Source: Anaeromicrobium sediminis
GTDB taxonomy: Bacteria; Bacillota; Clostridia; Peptostreptococcales; Thermotaleaceae
Direction of reading: 5' to 3'
Assembly (NCBI RefSeq): GCF_002270055.1
Contig: NZ_NIBG01000008.1
Location: forward strand, 28,113 to 92,112
Length of the DNA: 64,000 bases
The notes under the pieces are model-generated. The model saw nothing but the letters and a program-made list of their open reading frames with translations, was not told the origin of the DNA and searched no databases. The position numbers were made by a program, and so were the translations under genes. Positions 36,900 through 49,050 of this stretch are shown one piece after another (position 1 is the first letter of the stretch; the number at the start of each line of letters is the position of its first letter).

Positions 36900-37855
36900 T
36901 TTAATCCCACCATTTTCTTACTAACTTTTGTTAATCTCAAAGCACTTTTCATATCATGCGCATTAGGATTAGGAGATTTCATTGGCCAACCACCTCGTCG
37001 ACATTCTTTATCAGAATACAGTAAACTATTTTGACTAAAATACTCTCCCGAAAATTTAGGTACATCATCATCTAAAAGGCAATGTAAACTTGTTTGAGCT
37101 GCATCTTCATTGCTCATAATGGTTAGCAGAGGAGCTACAGGTGTTAAAAGTACGTTTTGAACAAATGCTGTAAAACCCTTACCTGCTAAGTTGGATTTTG
37201 CCCAACCTGGATGAACAGAAACAACTGTCGTTTTTTTATTTTTTACTCTTTCAGCTAACTCTTTAGCATACAGTAGATTAGCTAGCTTAGATTCACAATA
37301 TGCATCAGTCCTATTAAAAACTCTTTTATCATAGTTTAAATCTTCAAAATGAATTTCAGGACGCTTTTTATCACTACCTGCATGACCAATAGAAGATAAA
37401 ATGACAATCCTTGAGCCTTGCGTTTCGTTAATAATATCTAAAAGACTTTCGGTCAAAAGAAAATGACCTAAATGATTGACAGCAAACATCATCTCAAAAC
37501 CTTGCTTTGTTCTTTTTGGGACTTTACCGCTAGTAACCATTCCTGCATTATTCACTAATCCATCAATTTTCTTGTGCTTAGATTTAATGTTCTCTGCAAA
37601 CGCTCTAACTGATTCTAAATCTGATAAATCAAGTTTTTCAAATGATACTGTACCACGTTCTGCAGCAAACGATTTTGCAACTTCTTTTGCGGATTCAATC
37701 CTTCTACATGCCATAATTACATGTGCGCCTTGCTTAACCAACTGCCTTGTTGTCTCAAGTCCGACACCCGAGTTTGCACCTGTCACAATATAGTATTTAC
37801 CTTCTAAGTCCTTTCTAAATAAATTTTCATCACATCTCAATGTTGGAATTATCAT
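36896..37855 (-). CDS. short-chain dehydrogenase/reductase, retinol-dehydrogenase-like
   Basis: 319 residues, longer than classical SDRs. Cofactor motif VTGANSGVGLETTRQL, NNAGMV, catalytic Ser in VILSSIGH and YCESKLANLLYAKEL. The arginine after the second strand (ACRR) favours NADP. Similar proteins act on hydrophobic alcohols, aldehydes or ketones. First gene of the SDR-EFR1 unit; carries the second copy of the shared operator upstream. Confidence 0.9.
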   Translation of the reverse strand: MIIPTLRCDENLFRKDLEGKYYIVTGANSGVGLETTRQLVKQGAHVIMACRRIESAKEVAKSFAAERGTVSFEKLDLSDLESVRAFAENIKSKHKKIDGLVNNAGMVTSGKVPKRTKQGFEMMFAVNHLGHFLLTESLLDIINETQGSRIVILSSIGHAGSDKKRPEIHFEDLNYDKRVFNRTDAYCESKLANLLYAKELAERVKNKKTTVVSVHPGWAKSNLAGKGFTAFVQNVLLTPVAPLLTIMSNEDAAQTSLHCLLDDDVPKFSGEYFSQNSLLYSDKECRRGGWPMKSPNPNAHDMKSALRLTKVSKKMVGLK

Positions 37856-37937
37856 ATTACTACCTCTTTCCTGTCACAATCATTGATCTAACATTTAATA
37901 TCTATGTTTATATTAAGGAAAAATCTTCAGTCTTTAC

Positions 37938-37971
37938 ATAAACCAATTGCAGACAGGCTTATACATTTTCC
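37938..37971 (-). promoter_or_regulatory. shared operator, copy 2 (between SDR and AraC genes)
   Basis: Same 34-base motif as 36138-36171, differing at the four-base spacer region (gcct versus gttt). Located 83 bases upstream of the SDR start and about 115 bases upstream of the divergent AraC gene. A likely binding site of that AraC protein; inferred. Confidence 0.7.
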
Positions 37972-38085
37972 TTATTCCTAGAAAATCTGCAAAATATATA
38001 ACTCATTAAGGAATAAGTATATGGGTTCAAATTTCTACTATGATATAATTTTGTTAAGACATAAGATGAAAGAAAGGAGTCGTCT

Positions 38086-38991
38086 ATGGATAACATTATC
38101 AAAATAGATTCAATTACTGACTTGCACGAATATAGTGGTTATGATAAACCTACACATCCTTTGGTAACTATAATAGATGTGAAAAAAATAAAACCTTTAC
38201 AAGAAATTAAGAATGCAAAGGTTAGACTTGGCTTTTACTGTATTTCAATGAAATCTGATGTAGAAGAAGGCATGAAATATGGTAGACAATTCTATGATTT
38301 TAAAGAAGGGAGTTTGATTTTTATTGAACCCAATCAGGTAGCAACTTTTGATATTGCTGCACCTAATAAAGATGCTACTGGCTGGATTCTATGCATACAC
38401 CCTGAGTTAATAAGAGGTAGTGACTTAGCAATGAAAATGGATAAGTATCATTTCTTTTCATACACTGCTAACGAAGCACTTCATTTGTCTGATCAAGAAA
38501 AAATAACTCTTAATAATATTGTAGAAACAATTCAAAATGAAATTTCACAGAATATCGATGCTTATACAAGAAAACTCATTCTAAATAGTATCGAACTTCT
38601 ACTTAATTTTAGTGAACGTTTTTACAACAGACAGTTTTTAACGCGAACAGCAAGTAATAATGATACGATTACAGAATTTGAGTCAGTAATAAAAGAAAGA
38701 TTTAATGCCGATAGGTTAGAAACTGAAGGTATACCTTCAGTAAAGGAACTAGCTACTACGCTAGGATATTCACCATATTATTTAAGTGACTTACTCAAGA
38801 AAGAAACTGGTAAGAGTACTCAAGACTATATTCACGAATATTTACTGCAGAGAGCTAAAGACTTACTTATAAGTACAAATGATCCTGTAAGCCAAATCGG
38901 TTATCAATTAGGATTTGAATATCCGGCCCATTTTTCAAAATTCTTTAAAAATAAAACTGGTATGACACCAAGCAAATATAGAATAAATTAA
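38086..38991 (+). CDS. AraC-family transcriptional regulator
   Basis: 301 residues. The N-terminal half looks like a cupin-type sensor domain (YDFKEGSLIFIEPNQVATFD). The C-terminal 100 residues are a double helix-turn-helix: SVKELATTLGYSPYYLSDLL and SQIGYQLGFEYPAHFSKFFK, ending KTGMTPSKYRIN. It resembles AraC proteins that stand beside SDR and hydrolase genes. It is divergent from the SDR and probably controls the module from 32.9 to 37.9 kb. A terminator follows within 10 bases. Confidence 0.92.
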   Translation: MDNIIKIDSITDLHEYSGYDKPTHPLVTIIDVKKIKPLQEIKNAKVRLGFYCISMKSDVEEGMKYGRQFYDFKEGSLIFIEPNQVATFDIAAPNKDATGWILCIHPELIRGSDLAMKMDKYHFFSYTANEALHLSDQEKITLNNIVETIQNEISQNIDAYTRKLILNSIELLLNFSERFYNRQFLTRTASNNDTITEFESVIKERFNADRLETEGIPSVKELATTLGYSPYYLSDLLKKETGKSTQDYIHEYLLQRAKDLLISTNDPVSQIGYQLGFEYPAHFSKFFKNKTGMTPSKYRIN

Positions 38992-38992
38992 G

Positions 38993-39036
38993 AAAATAAA
39001 ATCCGGTAATCTCACTTAAGAGACTACCGGATTCTT
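38993..39036 (+). terminator. terminator of the AraC gene; right copy of a near-identical pair
   Basis: aaaataaaatccggtaat, tcacttaagaga, ctaccggatt, then CTTTATCTTT. Nearly identical to 32808-32852, in the same plus-strand orientation, with a paired stem change. Confidence 0.85.
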
Positions 39037-39245
39037 TATCTTTGATTGATTTGGATTTGATTTTTTTGATTAATATCTTTAAGTACTATAAAAAAATATA
39101 ATTAACTAAAATACTTTAACCGTTCTAATTGCTTAATTACAGCACTATATAATAACTTAAAAAATGTTTATAGTCAAAGGCAGTGACGACCTTATAACCG
39201 CCCTCTACACACAAGTAATTGCATAATGTTGTGAAAATTAGTGTA

Positions 39246-40778
39246 TTACTCCCACTCAATAGTTGAAGGTGGCTTAGAAGTTACATCATAAACTATTCTG
39301 TTTACATTGTCTACTTCATTTACTATTCTATTGGAAATCTTCTCAATTACTTCATATGGTATTCTAGCCCAGTCACTAGTCATTCCATCTGAAGATGTAA
39401 CTGCTCTTATACCTACTGTGTGAGCATAAGTTCTTTCGTCACCCATAACTCCTACAGACTTTATGTTAGGTAATACTGTGAAGTATTGCCATATTTTTCT
39501 TTGAAGACCAGCTTTTCTAATTTCTTCACGGAATATGTGATCTGATTCTCTAACTATCTTTAATTTATCTTCCCTAACTTCACCTAAAACTCTTATAGCA
39601 AGACCTGGCCCTGGGAATGGTTGACGCCATACGACTTCTTCTGGAATCTCTAATTCTTCTCCAACCTTTCTAACCTCATCTTTAAATAATTGTCTTAAAG
39701 GTTCTATTAATTCAAACTCCATGTCTTCAGGAAGTCCACCAACGTTATGATGTGACTTTATAACACTAGCCGTATCTGTACCACTTTCAATAACGTCTGG
39801 ATATACAGTTCCTTGTACTAAGTAATCTATATGTCCAAGCTTTTTAGATTCTTCTTCAAATAATCTTATAAACTCTTCACCTATGATTTTTCTCTTCATT
39901 TCAGGATCTGACACACCTGCTAATTTACCTAAGAATCTCTCTTGAGCATTAACTCTTATAAGGTTCATATTAAATTTATTTTTAAATAATTCTTCTACTT
40001 GGTCACCCTCATTCTTTCTAAGTAAACCATGATCTACGAAAATACAAGTTAAATTATCTCCTATAGCTCTATGAACAAGTACTGCTGCAACAGATGAATC
40101 TACTCCACCTGATAGAGCGCATAATACTTTTTTATCTCCTACTAATTCTTTAACTTCTTTAATAGCATTTTCAGTGAAGTTATGCATATTCCATTCTCCA
40201 GTTAATCCACAAACTTCGTATAAGAAGTTTCTTAACATTTCAAAACCATATTCACTGTGTTCAACTTCTGGATGGAATTGAACTCCATAAAGACTTTTTT
40301 CTGTATGCTTCATAGCAGCAACAGGACAAGCCTCTGTAGTAGCTATTATTTCAAAACCTTCTGGAATAGATTCTATATAGTCAGTATGACTCATCCAGCA
40401 TTTAGAACTGTCTATTATATCTTTAAATATATCTTCTGTGTGGTTTAATTTAAGTTCTACTCTTCCATATTCACGAGTTTCTGCTTTAGTTACTTTACCA
40501 CCTAGTGTATGAGCCATTAATTGAGCTCCATAACAAATACCTAAGATTGGAATATTCATATGGAATACTTCTTCTGCAATCTTTGGAGAATCTTCTAAGT
40601 AGGCACTATTTGGTCCCCCTGTGAATATGATTCCCTTAGGTTTTCTTTCCTTTATAACTTCCATAGCTTTAGTATATGGAATTACTTCACAATATACATT
40701 GGCTTCTCTTACTCTTCTTGCTATTAACTCTTTATATTGACCACCAAAGTCTACTATTAATACTAATTGATTATCCAT
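39246..40778 (-). CDS. guaA: GMP synthase (glutamine-hydrolysing)
   Basis: Amidates XMP to GMP. 510 residues, usual length. Class I glutamine amidotransferase first (nucleophile Cys in [14 protein letters not shown], His-x-Glu in [13 protein letters not shown]), then the ATP pyrophosphatase with the P-loop [15 protein letters not shown], then the dimer domain ending STIEWE. Follows guaB with an 11-base gap, so both depend on the upstream guanine riboswitch. Confidence 0.97.
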   Translation of the reverse strand: MDNQLVLIVDFGGQYKELIARRVREANVYCEVIPYTKAMEVIKERKPKGIIFTGGPNSAYLEDSPKIAEEVFHMNIPILGICYGAQLMAHTLGGKVTKAETREYGRVELKLNHTEDIFKDIIDSSKCWMSHTDYIESIPEGFEIIATTEACPVAAMKHTEKSLYGVQFHPEVEHSEYGFEMLRNFLYEVCGLTGEWNMHNFTENAIKEVKELVGDKKVLCALSGGVDSSVAAVLVHRAIGDNLTCIFVDHGLLRKNEGDQVEELFKNKFNMNLIRVNAQERFLGKLAGVSDPEMKRKIIGEEFIRLFEEESKKLGHIDYLVQGTVYPDVIESGTDTASVIKSHHNVGGLPEDMEFELIEPLRQLFKDEVRKVGEELEIPEEVVWRQPFPGPGLAIRVLGEVREDKLKIVRESDHIFREEIRKAGLQRKIWQYFTVLPNIKSVGVMGDERTYAHTVGIRAVTSSDGMTSDWARIPYEVIEKISNRIVNEVDNVNRIVYDVTSKPPSTIEWE

Positions 40779-40789
40779 AATGTGCCTCC

Positions 40790-42253
<1,464 letters not shown>

Positions 42254-42301
42254 CTATCCCTCTCCTTATAATCTGTGCATTAAATTATTCATATACAATA
42301 A

Positions 42302-42342
42302 AAAAAATCCATGAATTTCAGAGTGAAATTACATGGATTTAT
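42302..42342 (-). terminator. expression-platform terminator of the guaB riboswitch
   Basis: aaatccatg with atttca, and tgaaat with catggattt, form the stem; a run of seven T residues follows on the minus strand. Confidence 0.88.
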
Positions 42343-42376
42343 AAATAACGTACTATAATATACATTAGTAATCTCA

Positions 42377-42443
42377 CTCATAGTTAGGTCATTTACGGAG
42401 ACCATGTAGAAACGTTTAGACCTTATCTCTAAACATATACGAG
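42377..42443 (-). promoter_or_regulatory. purine riboswitch aptamer, guanine class
   Basis: On the minus strand: P1 ctcgta / tatgag, loop L2 with ataagg, the diagnostic GTTTCTAC, a P3 stem tggtc / gacct region with loop ccgtaaa, and J3/1 reading aactatg. The base at position 74 is C, so guanine is the expected ligand. One deviation: the usual TACC reads TACA. Confidence 0.92.
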
Positions 42444-42471
42444 CAAACTAAATATTTGGTTGTTGTTATAT

Positions 42472-42500
42472 ACAGTACCAAACATCCAGTGCTCTGTCAA
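42472..42500 (-). promoter_or_regulatory. promoter of guaB-guaA
   Basis: On the minus strand TTGACA, 17 bases, TACTGT; about 29 bases upstream of the aptamer. Confidence 0.75.
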
Positions 42501-42644
42501 CAAATTTTTCTGTTTTATTTAGTTTTTTCATTTTTTACTTAATATATATATTTTTTTCTATTTTTATTAAAATTTTTCATGATTATAAATAAATCTACAA
42601 GAAATAATAATATAAAAGTAAATATGTAGAGAGGAGCGTGGCCA

Positions 42645-42842
42645 TTGACTAAAAATATAGACACCCATTCGTTAGAAATCCTAGAAGAACACATGGATAA
42701 AGAGTACATAATCTATAAAAAGTTTACTCAATATGCCAACTTATGTACTGACACCCAATTTAAAAATTTATGTGCCCAAAATGCAAATACTCATAAGGAA
42801 AATTTCAAAGCTTTATTAAACTATTTAAATGGACTAAACTAG
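42645..42842 (+). CDS. small spore-coat-associated protein, CotF-like partner
   Basis: 65-residue helical protein (EEHMDKEYIIYKKFTQYANL and later QNANTHKENFKALLNYLNG). The pattern resembles the small ferritin-like or coat proteins paired with CotF proteins in clostridia. The start is a TTG with GAGGAG about 8 bases upstream. It precedes a CotF-like gene by 16 bases, so they form a two-gene operon, probably expressed during sporulation. Confidence 0.75.
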   Translation: MTKNIDTHSLEILEEHMDKEYIIYKKFTQYANLCTDTQFKNLCAQNANTHKENFKALLNYLNGLN

Positions 42843-42858
42843 TTAAGGAGCGATTCCT

Positions 42859-43134
42859 ATGAAATTTCATCCCTACCTTTCCGAAAAAGAACTTTTAAAA
42901 GATCTTTTAATGTCTGAAAATCAATTATCTCTATCTTATACTAATAGTATGACTAAATCTCCATCAATTAATTTACGACAACTTCTATATGAATGTGAAA
43001 AGAATGTATTACAAAACCAAGAAAATATTGTTAATGCCATGAACAAACGAGGTTGGAACTTAAGTGACCAAGCAGATTATCATTATGTTTTAAATGTACA
43101 GGACAAATATAATAGCCTTCTAAAAGATATGTAA
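42859..43134 (+). CDS. CotF-like spore coat protein
   Basis: 91 residues. Matches the CotF domain in short form: EKELLKDLLMSENQLSLSYT at the start, RQLLYECEKNVLQNQENIVN in the middle, and MNKRGWNLSDQADYHYVLNV near the end. CotF-type proteins are structural components of the spore coat. Operon with the preceding small gene; a bidirectional terminator follows. Confidence 0.83.
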   Translation: MKFHPYLSEKELLKDLLMSENQLSLSYTNSMTKSPSINLRQLLYECEKNVLQNQENIVNAMNKRGWNLSDQADYHYVLNVQDKYNSLLKDM

Positions 43135-43142
43135 TAATCAAA

Positions 43143-43180
43143 ATATGGCAAGAGCTAATATTAGCTCTTGCCATATTTTT
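43143..43180. terminator. bidirectional terminator between cotF-like gene and ldcA-like gene
   Basis: atatggcaagagctaat and attagctcttgccatat are perfect complements, between convergent genes, with a T tract on the plus side. Confidence 0.9.
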
Positions 43181-44108
43181 AAGTAGTAACCTTTTCATTT
43201 ATGAATATTTTTTTCCTTGTAGCATCTATTATACTCTCTGCTCCTAGGGGTAGAGTAATCATTGGCATGCAATGGCCTACTCTTACATTACCTAATATTG
43301 GTTTTTCTAGGGGTATTAGTAAGTCATTAAATACTTCTTCTAATTCTAAACTATTCTTAGGATCACTGGCATTACAATCTTTAAAGTCCCCTAAAATTAT
43401 TCCTAGGCAATCCTCTAATTTACCAGCTAAATGTAATTGATTAAGCATCCTGTCTACTCTATATGGTTCTTCTCCTATATCTTCTAAAAATAGAATTTTA
43501 TTTTTAGTATCTATTTCATAAGGTGTTCCTAGGGTTGAACAAATGATGGCCATATTACCACCAGTTATTTTACCCATACACCGACCTCCTGATAGGGTTT
43601 CTAGTTTTTCTTTTAATGGATTTTTTATTTCTCCATAAAAATCATTGTCCCCTATCATGTCTACAAACGAATTATATGTAAAATCATCTAATTTTGTAGT
43701 CATATTAGATGCGGCCATAGGACCATGGAAAGTAATTAAATTTGCCCTTTGGTTTATGGCTATATGTAGTGCAGTTATATCGCTATATCCTACAAATACC
43801 TTTGGATTTTTACTTATACTATTATAATCTATCATTTCAAGTATTCTAACTGAGCCATATCCGCCTCTTAAACATATGATTCCATCTATATATTCATCTG
43901 CAAACATGTTATTTAAGTCATAGGCCCTTACCCTATCCTTACCAGATAAATATCCATATTTTTCATAGCAACTTTTTCCCATCTTTACTTGAAAGCCCAT
44001 GCTCTCTAATATTTTCTTGCTCCCTATTACCTTTTCTTCTTCTACAGGACTTGCTGGTGCTACTATGCCTATGACACTACCAGGTTTCAAACCTTTAGGT
44101 TTAATCAT
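43179..44108 (-). CDS. LD-carboxypeptidase family protein (peptidase S66)
   Basis: About 309 residues, S66 family (LdcA/MccF-like). The nucleophile Ser lies in VFVGYSDITALHIAIN, after the conserved CLRGGYGSVRILE; the Glu is in FLEDIGEEPYRVDRMLNQL and the His in NVRVGHCMPMITLPLG. LdcA members trim the terminal D-Ala from murein tetrapeptides in the cytoplasm; MccF members cleave acyl-adenylate-type antibiotics. Start chosen at 44108 since AAGGAGGA is 7 bases upstream; an ATG seven codons earlier would overlap spmB. Co-transcribed with spmA-spmB, which suggests cell-wall work in spore formation. Confidence 0.88.
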   Translation of the reverse strand: MIKPKGLKPGSVIGIVAPASPVEEEKVIGSKKILESMGFQVKMGKSCYEKYGYLSGKDRVRAYDLNNMFADEYIDGIICLRGGYGSVRILEMIDYNSISKNPKVFVGYSDITALHIAINQRANLITFHGPMAASNMTTKLDDFTYNSFVDMIGDNDFYGEIKNPLKEKLETLSGGRCMGKITGGNMAIICSTLGTPYEIDTKNKILFLEDIGEEPYRVDRMLNQLHLAGKLEDCLGIILGDFKDCNASDPKNSLELEEVFNDLLIPLEKPILGNVRVGHCMPMITLPLGAESIIDATRKKIFINEKVTT

Positions 44109-44121
44109 TATAGGTTCCTCC

Positions 44122-44658
44122 TTATGCAAACATGATTCTAGCCACTATGACAGCAGTGATAATTCCCACTGTATCTGCAATTAATCCTGCTAGTACAGCA
44201 TGACGAGTCTTTTTAATTGCCACAGACCCAAAATATACGGCTAATACATAAAAGGTTGTTTCAGTGGAGCCATTCATAATAGATGCAGTTCTTCCTATTA
44301 GGGAGTCAGGACCATAGGTTGTAAATAAGTCATTCATAATACCAGATGCTCCACCTCCAGATAGGGGTTTCATTAGGGCCATTGGTAACACTTCTGATGG
44401 CATACCTATTAAGTTTGTAATAGGTCTTAAAATTCCATTTAATATATCCATTGCTCCCGATTTTCTAAATATTCCAATGGCAACCAGCATGGCTACTAGA
44501 TATGGAATTATTCTAACTGCCGTATAAAATCCTTCCTTAGCTCCCTCTGTGAAAGCCTCATATACCTTTACTTTCTTTATATATCCATATAGTGGTATTA
44601 ACAATAATATAAGTGGTATTGCATATGTTGAAATTGCCCCCATAATATTTTGAAACAT
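44122..44658 (-). CDS. spmB: spore maturation protein B
   Basis: 178-residue membrane protein with several hydrophobic segments and the SpmB pattern KVYEAFTEGAKEGFYTAVRI, then GGGASGIMNDLF and GSTETTFYVLAVYFGSV. SpmA and SpmB are needed for spore core dehydration in Bacillus. Directly follows spmA with an 11-base gap. Confidence 0.93.
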   Translation of the reverse strand: MFQNIMGAISTYAIPLILLLIPLYGYIKKVKVYEAFTEGAKEGFYTAVRIIPYLVAMLVAIGIFRKSGAMDILNGILRPITNLIGMPSEVLPMALMKPLSGGGASGIMNDLFTTYGPDSLIGRTASIMNGSTETTFYVLAVYFGSVAIKKTRHAVLAGLIADTVGIITAVIVARIMFA

Positions 44659-44669
44659 AATATCCCCCC

Positions 44670-45281
44670 CTAAGATTCCATTTCTTTTTCTGGTTTTATT
44701 TGAAATATTGGTAATTTCTGCAATAACTTTACTGCTATTACAGCTGCTATTGTAGAAGCTGTTGTAGCGATTATGGTAGGTCCTATTATTTCTGCTGGAT
44801 TAGCAGAATTGGCAGCTGCTCTGTAAGCAATCACACTAGATGTTACTAATGTAACAGAAGATGTATTTATTGCTAAGAAAGTACACATGGCGTTAGAAGC
44901 CGTATCCTTATGAGGATTAATTTCTTGCAATTCCTTCATAGCCTTAAGACCAAGTGGAGTGGCTGCATTTCCAAGACCAAATATATTGGCAGCCATATTC
45001 ATAACCATGGCTCCCATGGCAGGATGTTCCTCAGGAACTTCTGGGAACAATCTTATCATGATTGGTTTTAGTGCTTTTCCTAATAATTTCACTAATCCTG
45101 CATTTTCTGCAATTCTCATAATTCCAAGCCATAGGGTCATAACTCCAATAAGACCTAAAGATAATTCTACTGCCACTTCTGCATAATCAATAGCCGCATC
45201 AGTTACAACTTGTGCATTACCATTAAACATGGCAACTACTATTCCTACTACTAAAAATAAAAGCCAAATAACATTAATCAA
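44670..45281 (-). CDS. spmA: spore maturation protein A
   Basis: About 203 residues, membrane protein of the nucleoside-recognition (Gate) superfamily. Signature segments: VVAMFNGNAQVVTDAAIDYA, NMAANIFGLGNAATPLGLKA and FLAINTSSVTLVTSSVIAYR. I place the start at a TTG (45281, reading as INVIWLLFLV) because GGGGGAAGG stands 4 bases upstream and the family starts there; the longer frame to 45326 has no such site and includes a charged leader. Confidence 0.93.
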   Translation of the reverse strand: MINVIWLLFLVVGIVVAMFNGNAQVVTDAAIDYAEVAVELSLGLIGVMTLWLGIMRIAENAGLVKLLGKALKPIMIRLFPEVPEEHPAMGAMVMNMAANIFGLGNAATPLGLKAMKELQEINPHKDTASNAMCTFLAINTSSVTLVTSSVIAYRAAANSANPAEIIGPTIIATTASTIAAVIAVKLLQKLPIFQIKPEKEMES

Positions 45282-45364
45282 TTTTCCTTCCCCCTTTTTT
45301 ATATAGTTGTCCCATACTATATTCATATTAGAGTTAGGTTCAAAAAATCTCTTTTTGAAAAAAA

Positions 45365-45400
45365 AATAAAGCTGAATTTTAAAATTCAGCTTTTAAAAGA
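45365..45400 (-). terminator. terminator between repeat copy D and spmA
   Basis: aaaagctgaatttt and aaaattcagctttt stem, followed on the minus strand by about nine T residues. It lies downstream of repeat copy D and upstream of spmA, so something transcribed from the groEL-side spacer is terminated here. Confidence 0.8.
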
Positions 45401-45414
45401 TATATAACCCATGT

Positions 45415-45620
45415 TCAAACCAGCTTACTGTGAACTTACTTCGATCATATAAATAAAAAATATTTTATAAGGTAAGTCATTATCAGACTATAGAGTGTGA
45501 ATATTATACTCACAATAGAAGTTTCATAATTGTTTGCAGCATAGGATGTTCTGATATTCCACCTTATAAAAATTTTTCATTCATATTCCCTCGTAAGTTG
45601 CTATAGTCTAGGTTCCTATA
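45415..45620 (-). repeat. structured dispersed repeat, copy D (reverse orientation)
   Basis: Core 45432-45601. The minus strand here matches the plus strand of copies A, B, C and E, so this copy is inverted. Outer arms aacttac / gtaagtt replace the cacctac / gtaggtg of copy B: both sides changed and pairing is kept. It lies between the groEL terminator and another terminator. Confidence 0.8.
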
Positions 45621-45708
45621 AAATAAATTAAATTTTAAATTAGATATATATTTTCCTGAAATAGGCCCACCTAACTCTGTATTTCATTTAACAAATCCAT
45701 ATACAACA

Positions 45709-45736
45709 AAGAGCAGGCTAATTAGCCTGCTCTTAA
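45709..45736 (-). terminator. terminator of groES-groEL
   Basis: aagagcaggctaa and ttagcctgctctt form a perfect stem right after the groEL stop, followed on the minus strand by TTTGTTG. Confidence 0.9.
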
Positions 45737-45740
45737 TTTA

Positions 45741-47384
<1,644 letters not shown>

Positions 47385-47393
47385 CTAAATTTA

Positions 47394-47678
47394 TTATTCA
47401 ACAATAGCTAAAATGTCATTTTGCTTTAATATTGTATATTCAATTCCGTCATACTTAACTTCTGTTCCAGCATATTTTGCAAAGATCACTTTATTTCCTA
47501 CTTCAACTTCCATCTTTACTTCTTTTCCTTCTACGAGTCCTCCTGGTCCTACAGCTACAACCTCAGCCATTTGTGGTTGTTCTTTAGCTTGAGTAGGTAG
47601 CACTATTCCACTTTTAGTTTTTTCTTGTGCCTCTAACTTCTTTATTACGACTCTGTCTCCTAATGGTCTTATGTTCAT
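47394..47678 (-). CDS. groES: 10-kDa co-chaperonin GroES
   Basis: 94 residues, full length. IRPLGDRVVIKKLEAQEKTK and the mobile-loop region SGIVLPTQAKEQPQ are standard. First gene of the operon, with AAGGAGG upstream. Confidence 0.98.
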   Translation of the reverse strand: MNIRPLGDRVVIKKLEAQEKTKSGIVLPTQAKEQPQMAEVVAVGPGGLVEGKEVKMEVEVGNKVIFAKYAGTEVKYDGIEYTILKQNDILAIVE

Positions 47679-47728
47679 AAGAAAACCTCCTTATATATAT
47701 GTAATTAAATTTTTTATATCCCATTTTA

Positions 47729-47755
47729 TTAGCACTCATCATCAGTGAGTGCTAA
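47729..47755. promoter_or_regulatory. CIRCE element (HrcA operator)
   Basis: TTAGCACTC, nine bases, GAGTGCTAA: a perfect CIRCE inverted repeat between the groES promoter and start. HrcA binding to CIRCE represses class I heat-shock genes. No hrcA gene is in this window. Confidence 0.97.
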
Positions 47756-47765
47756 TCATAGTAAT

Positions 47766-47794
47766 AATGTAATATATAAATATATATTATGCAA
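47766..47794 (-). promoter_or_regulatory. promoter of groES-groEL
   Basis: On the minus strand TTGCAT, 17 bases, TACATT, with the CIRCE element just downstream. The remaining spacer up to 48088 shows no further feature except AT-rich sequence upstream of the patatin gene. Confidence 0.6.
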
Positions 47795-48088
47795 TATGGA
47801 TTTTCAGTGTTTTTTTAGTAATTTTCCACTTTTTATAGTTATTATATATTTTTTCCTCCTCTATTCTAAATAATTCTACATCTCTGAGCTTTTACCTCTA
47901 TTTTTCTTCTACTAGAAATCTTTTGTCACAAAATTCAAATTTTAGTACAACTAACAATATACAAGTTCTTTTAAATTTAAACTTATTTCCTTATATATTA
48001 TGAGTATTTTGTAACTTTATAAGTATAAAATGAATATTATGTACTATGGTTTTTATGGCCATATTTATCATATTCAGGAGGGTTTATT

Positions 48089-48994
48089 ATGGTTTCTAAA
48101 AAAAATAAAAAATTTAAAATTTTATCCTTAGACTCTGGCGGAGTAAGGGGTATATTAGAAAACACTTTACTACTGAGATTAAACCAAAAATACCCTACGT
48201 TTATCCAAGATATGGACATGATAGTGGGTACATCAATTGGAAATATCATAAGCCTTTCATTAGCTTATGGATTAACTCCTGAAAAAATACAAGATATCTT
48301 TAAAAGCCATGGGAAAACTATCTTTTCTTGTAAAAGTATGAACCCCTTTAAACCTGTCTTTTCTAATAAGAATTTTATAGACTTAATAAATGATACATTT
48401 CCAGAAGATTTACAATTAATGGACTTACATAAGATCGTAGCCACTACTACGGTTCAAGTGAGTGGATCTATAGAGAGTATACAGCCTCTAATCTATAGCA
48501 ACGCCCCTTTATCTCCAAATAAACATACATTAGTAAGGGATGTGGCTTTATCAGGGGGAACAGTTCCTGCTTTCTTCCCCATATGTAATAATCAAATAGA
48601 TGGAGCAGTTGTGGCTGGTAATCCATCTTTAGTAGGTATATCCATCGCCGTTGGCCAATTGAATATTCCACTAACTAATATATCTATGCTATCCCTAGGT
48701 ACAGGATTTAATCCTACCATATTACCTGATGATGCCCAAGATTGGGGCCCAACCCAATGGATTATAAATAGACAAATGCCCCTTCCATTATTAGATGTAT
48801 TCTCTCTAGGACAAAGTTCCCTAGAAAGTAGATTATCTTCTATGCTATTAAAATCTCGATATCATCGATTAGACATTCCACTAGATAGGAATGTATCCTT
48901 TAATGATTATAAAAGTATAGACTATCTTATAGACGAGGCTAACAAATATGATTTATCTCATACTTTTCGTTGGATAAATAGAATGTGGTATTAA
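48089..48994 (+). CDS. patatin-like phospholipase family protein
   Basis: 301 residues. The lipase catalytic pair is visible: oxyanion glycines in LDSGGVRGI near residue 11, the nucleophile Ser in IVGTSIGNII near 50, and the Asp in IDGAVVAGNPS near 170. No signal peptide, so a cytoplasmic lipid acyl hydrolase is expected. AGGAGGG is well placed. It stands alone between groES and the YjiH-type gene, with a bidirectional terminator behind it. Substrate unknown. Confidence 0.9.
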   Translation: MVSKKNKKFKILSLDSGGVRGILENTLLLRLNQKYPTFIQDMDMIVGTSIGNIISLSLAYGLTPEKIQDIFKSHGKTIFSCKSMNPFKPVFSNKNFIDLINDTFPEDLQLMDLHKIVATTTVQVSGSIESIQPLIYSNAPLSPNKHTLVRDVALSGGTVPAFFPICNNQIDGAVVAGNPSLVGISIAVGQLNIPLTNISMLSLGTGFNPTILPDDAQDWGPTQWIINRQMPLPLLDVFSLGQSSLESRLSSMLLKSRYHRLDIPLDRNVSFNDYKSIDYLIDEANKYDLSHTFRWINRMWY

Positions 48995-49016
48995 TAAAAG
49001 AATTTGAACAATTCAA

Positions 49017-49046
49017 TGGGGATGGATATTAATATCCATCCCCATT
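49017..49046. terminator. bidirectional terminator after the patatin gene
   Basis: aatggggatggatatt and aatatccatccccatt are perfect complements between convergent genes. Confidence 0.92.
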
Positions 49047-49050
49047 ATTA

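Noticed and set aside
39041-39245. Possible gene between the AraC terminator and guaA
   Set aside because: Only AT-rich sequence with stops in all frames; nothing supportable.
48468-48671. Minus-strand open frame inside the patatin gene
   Set aside because: No ribosome binding site or recognisable product; the plus strand encodes a complete patatin with catalytic motifs.
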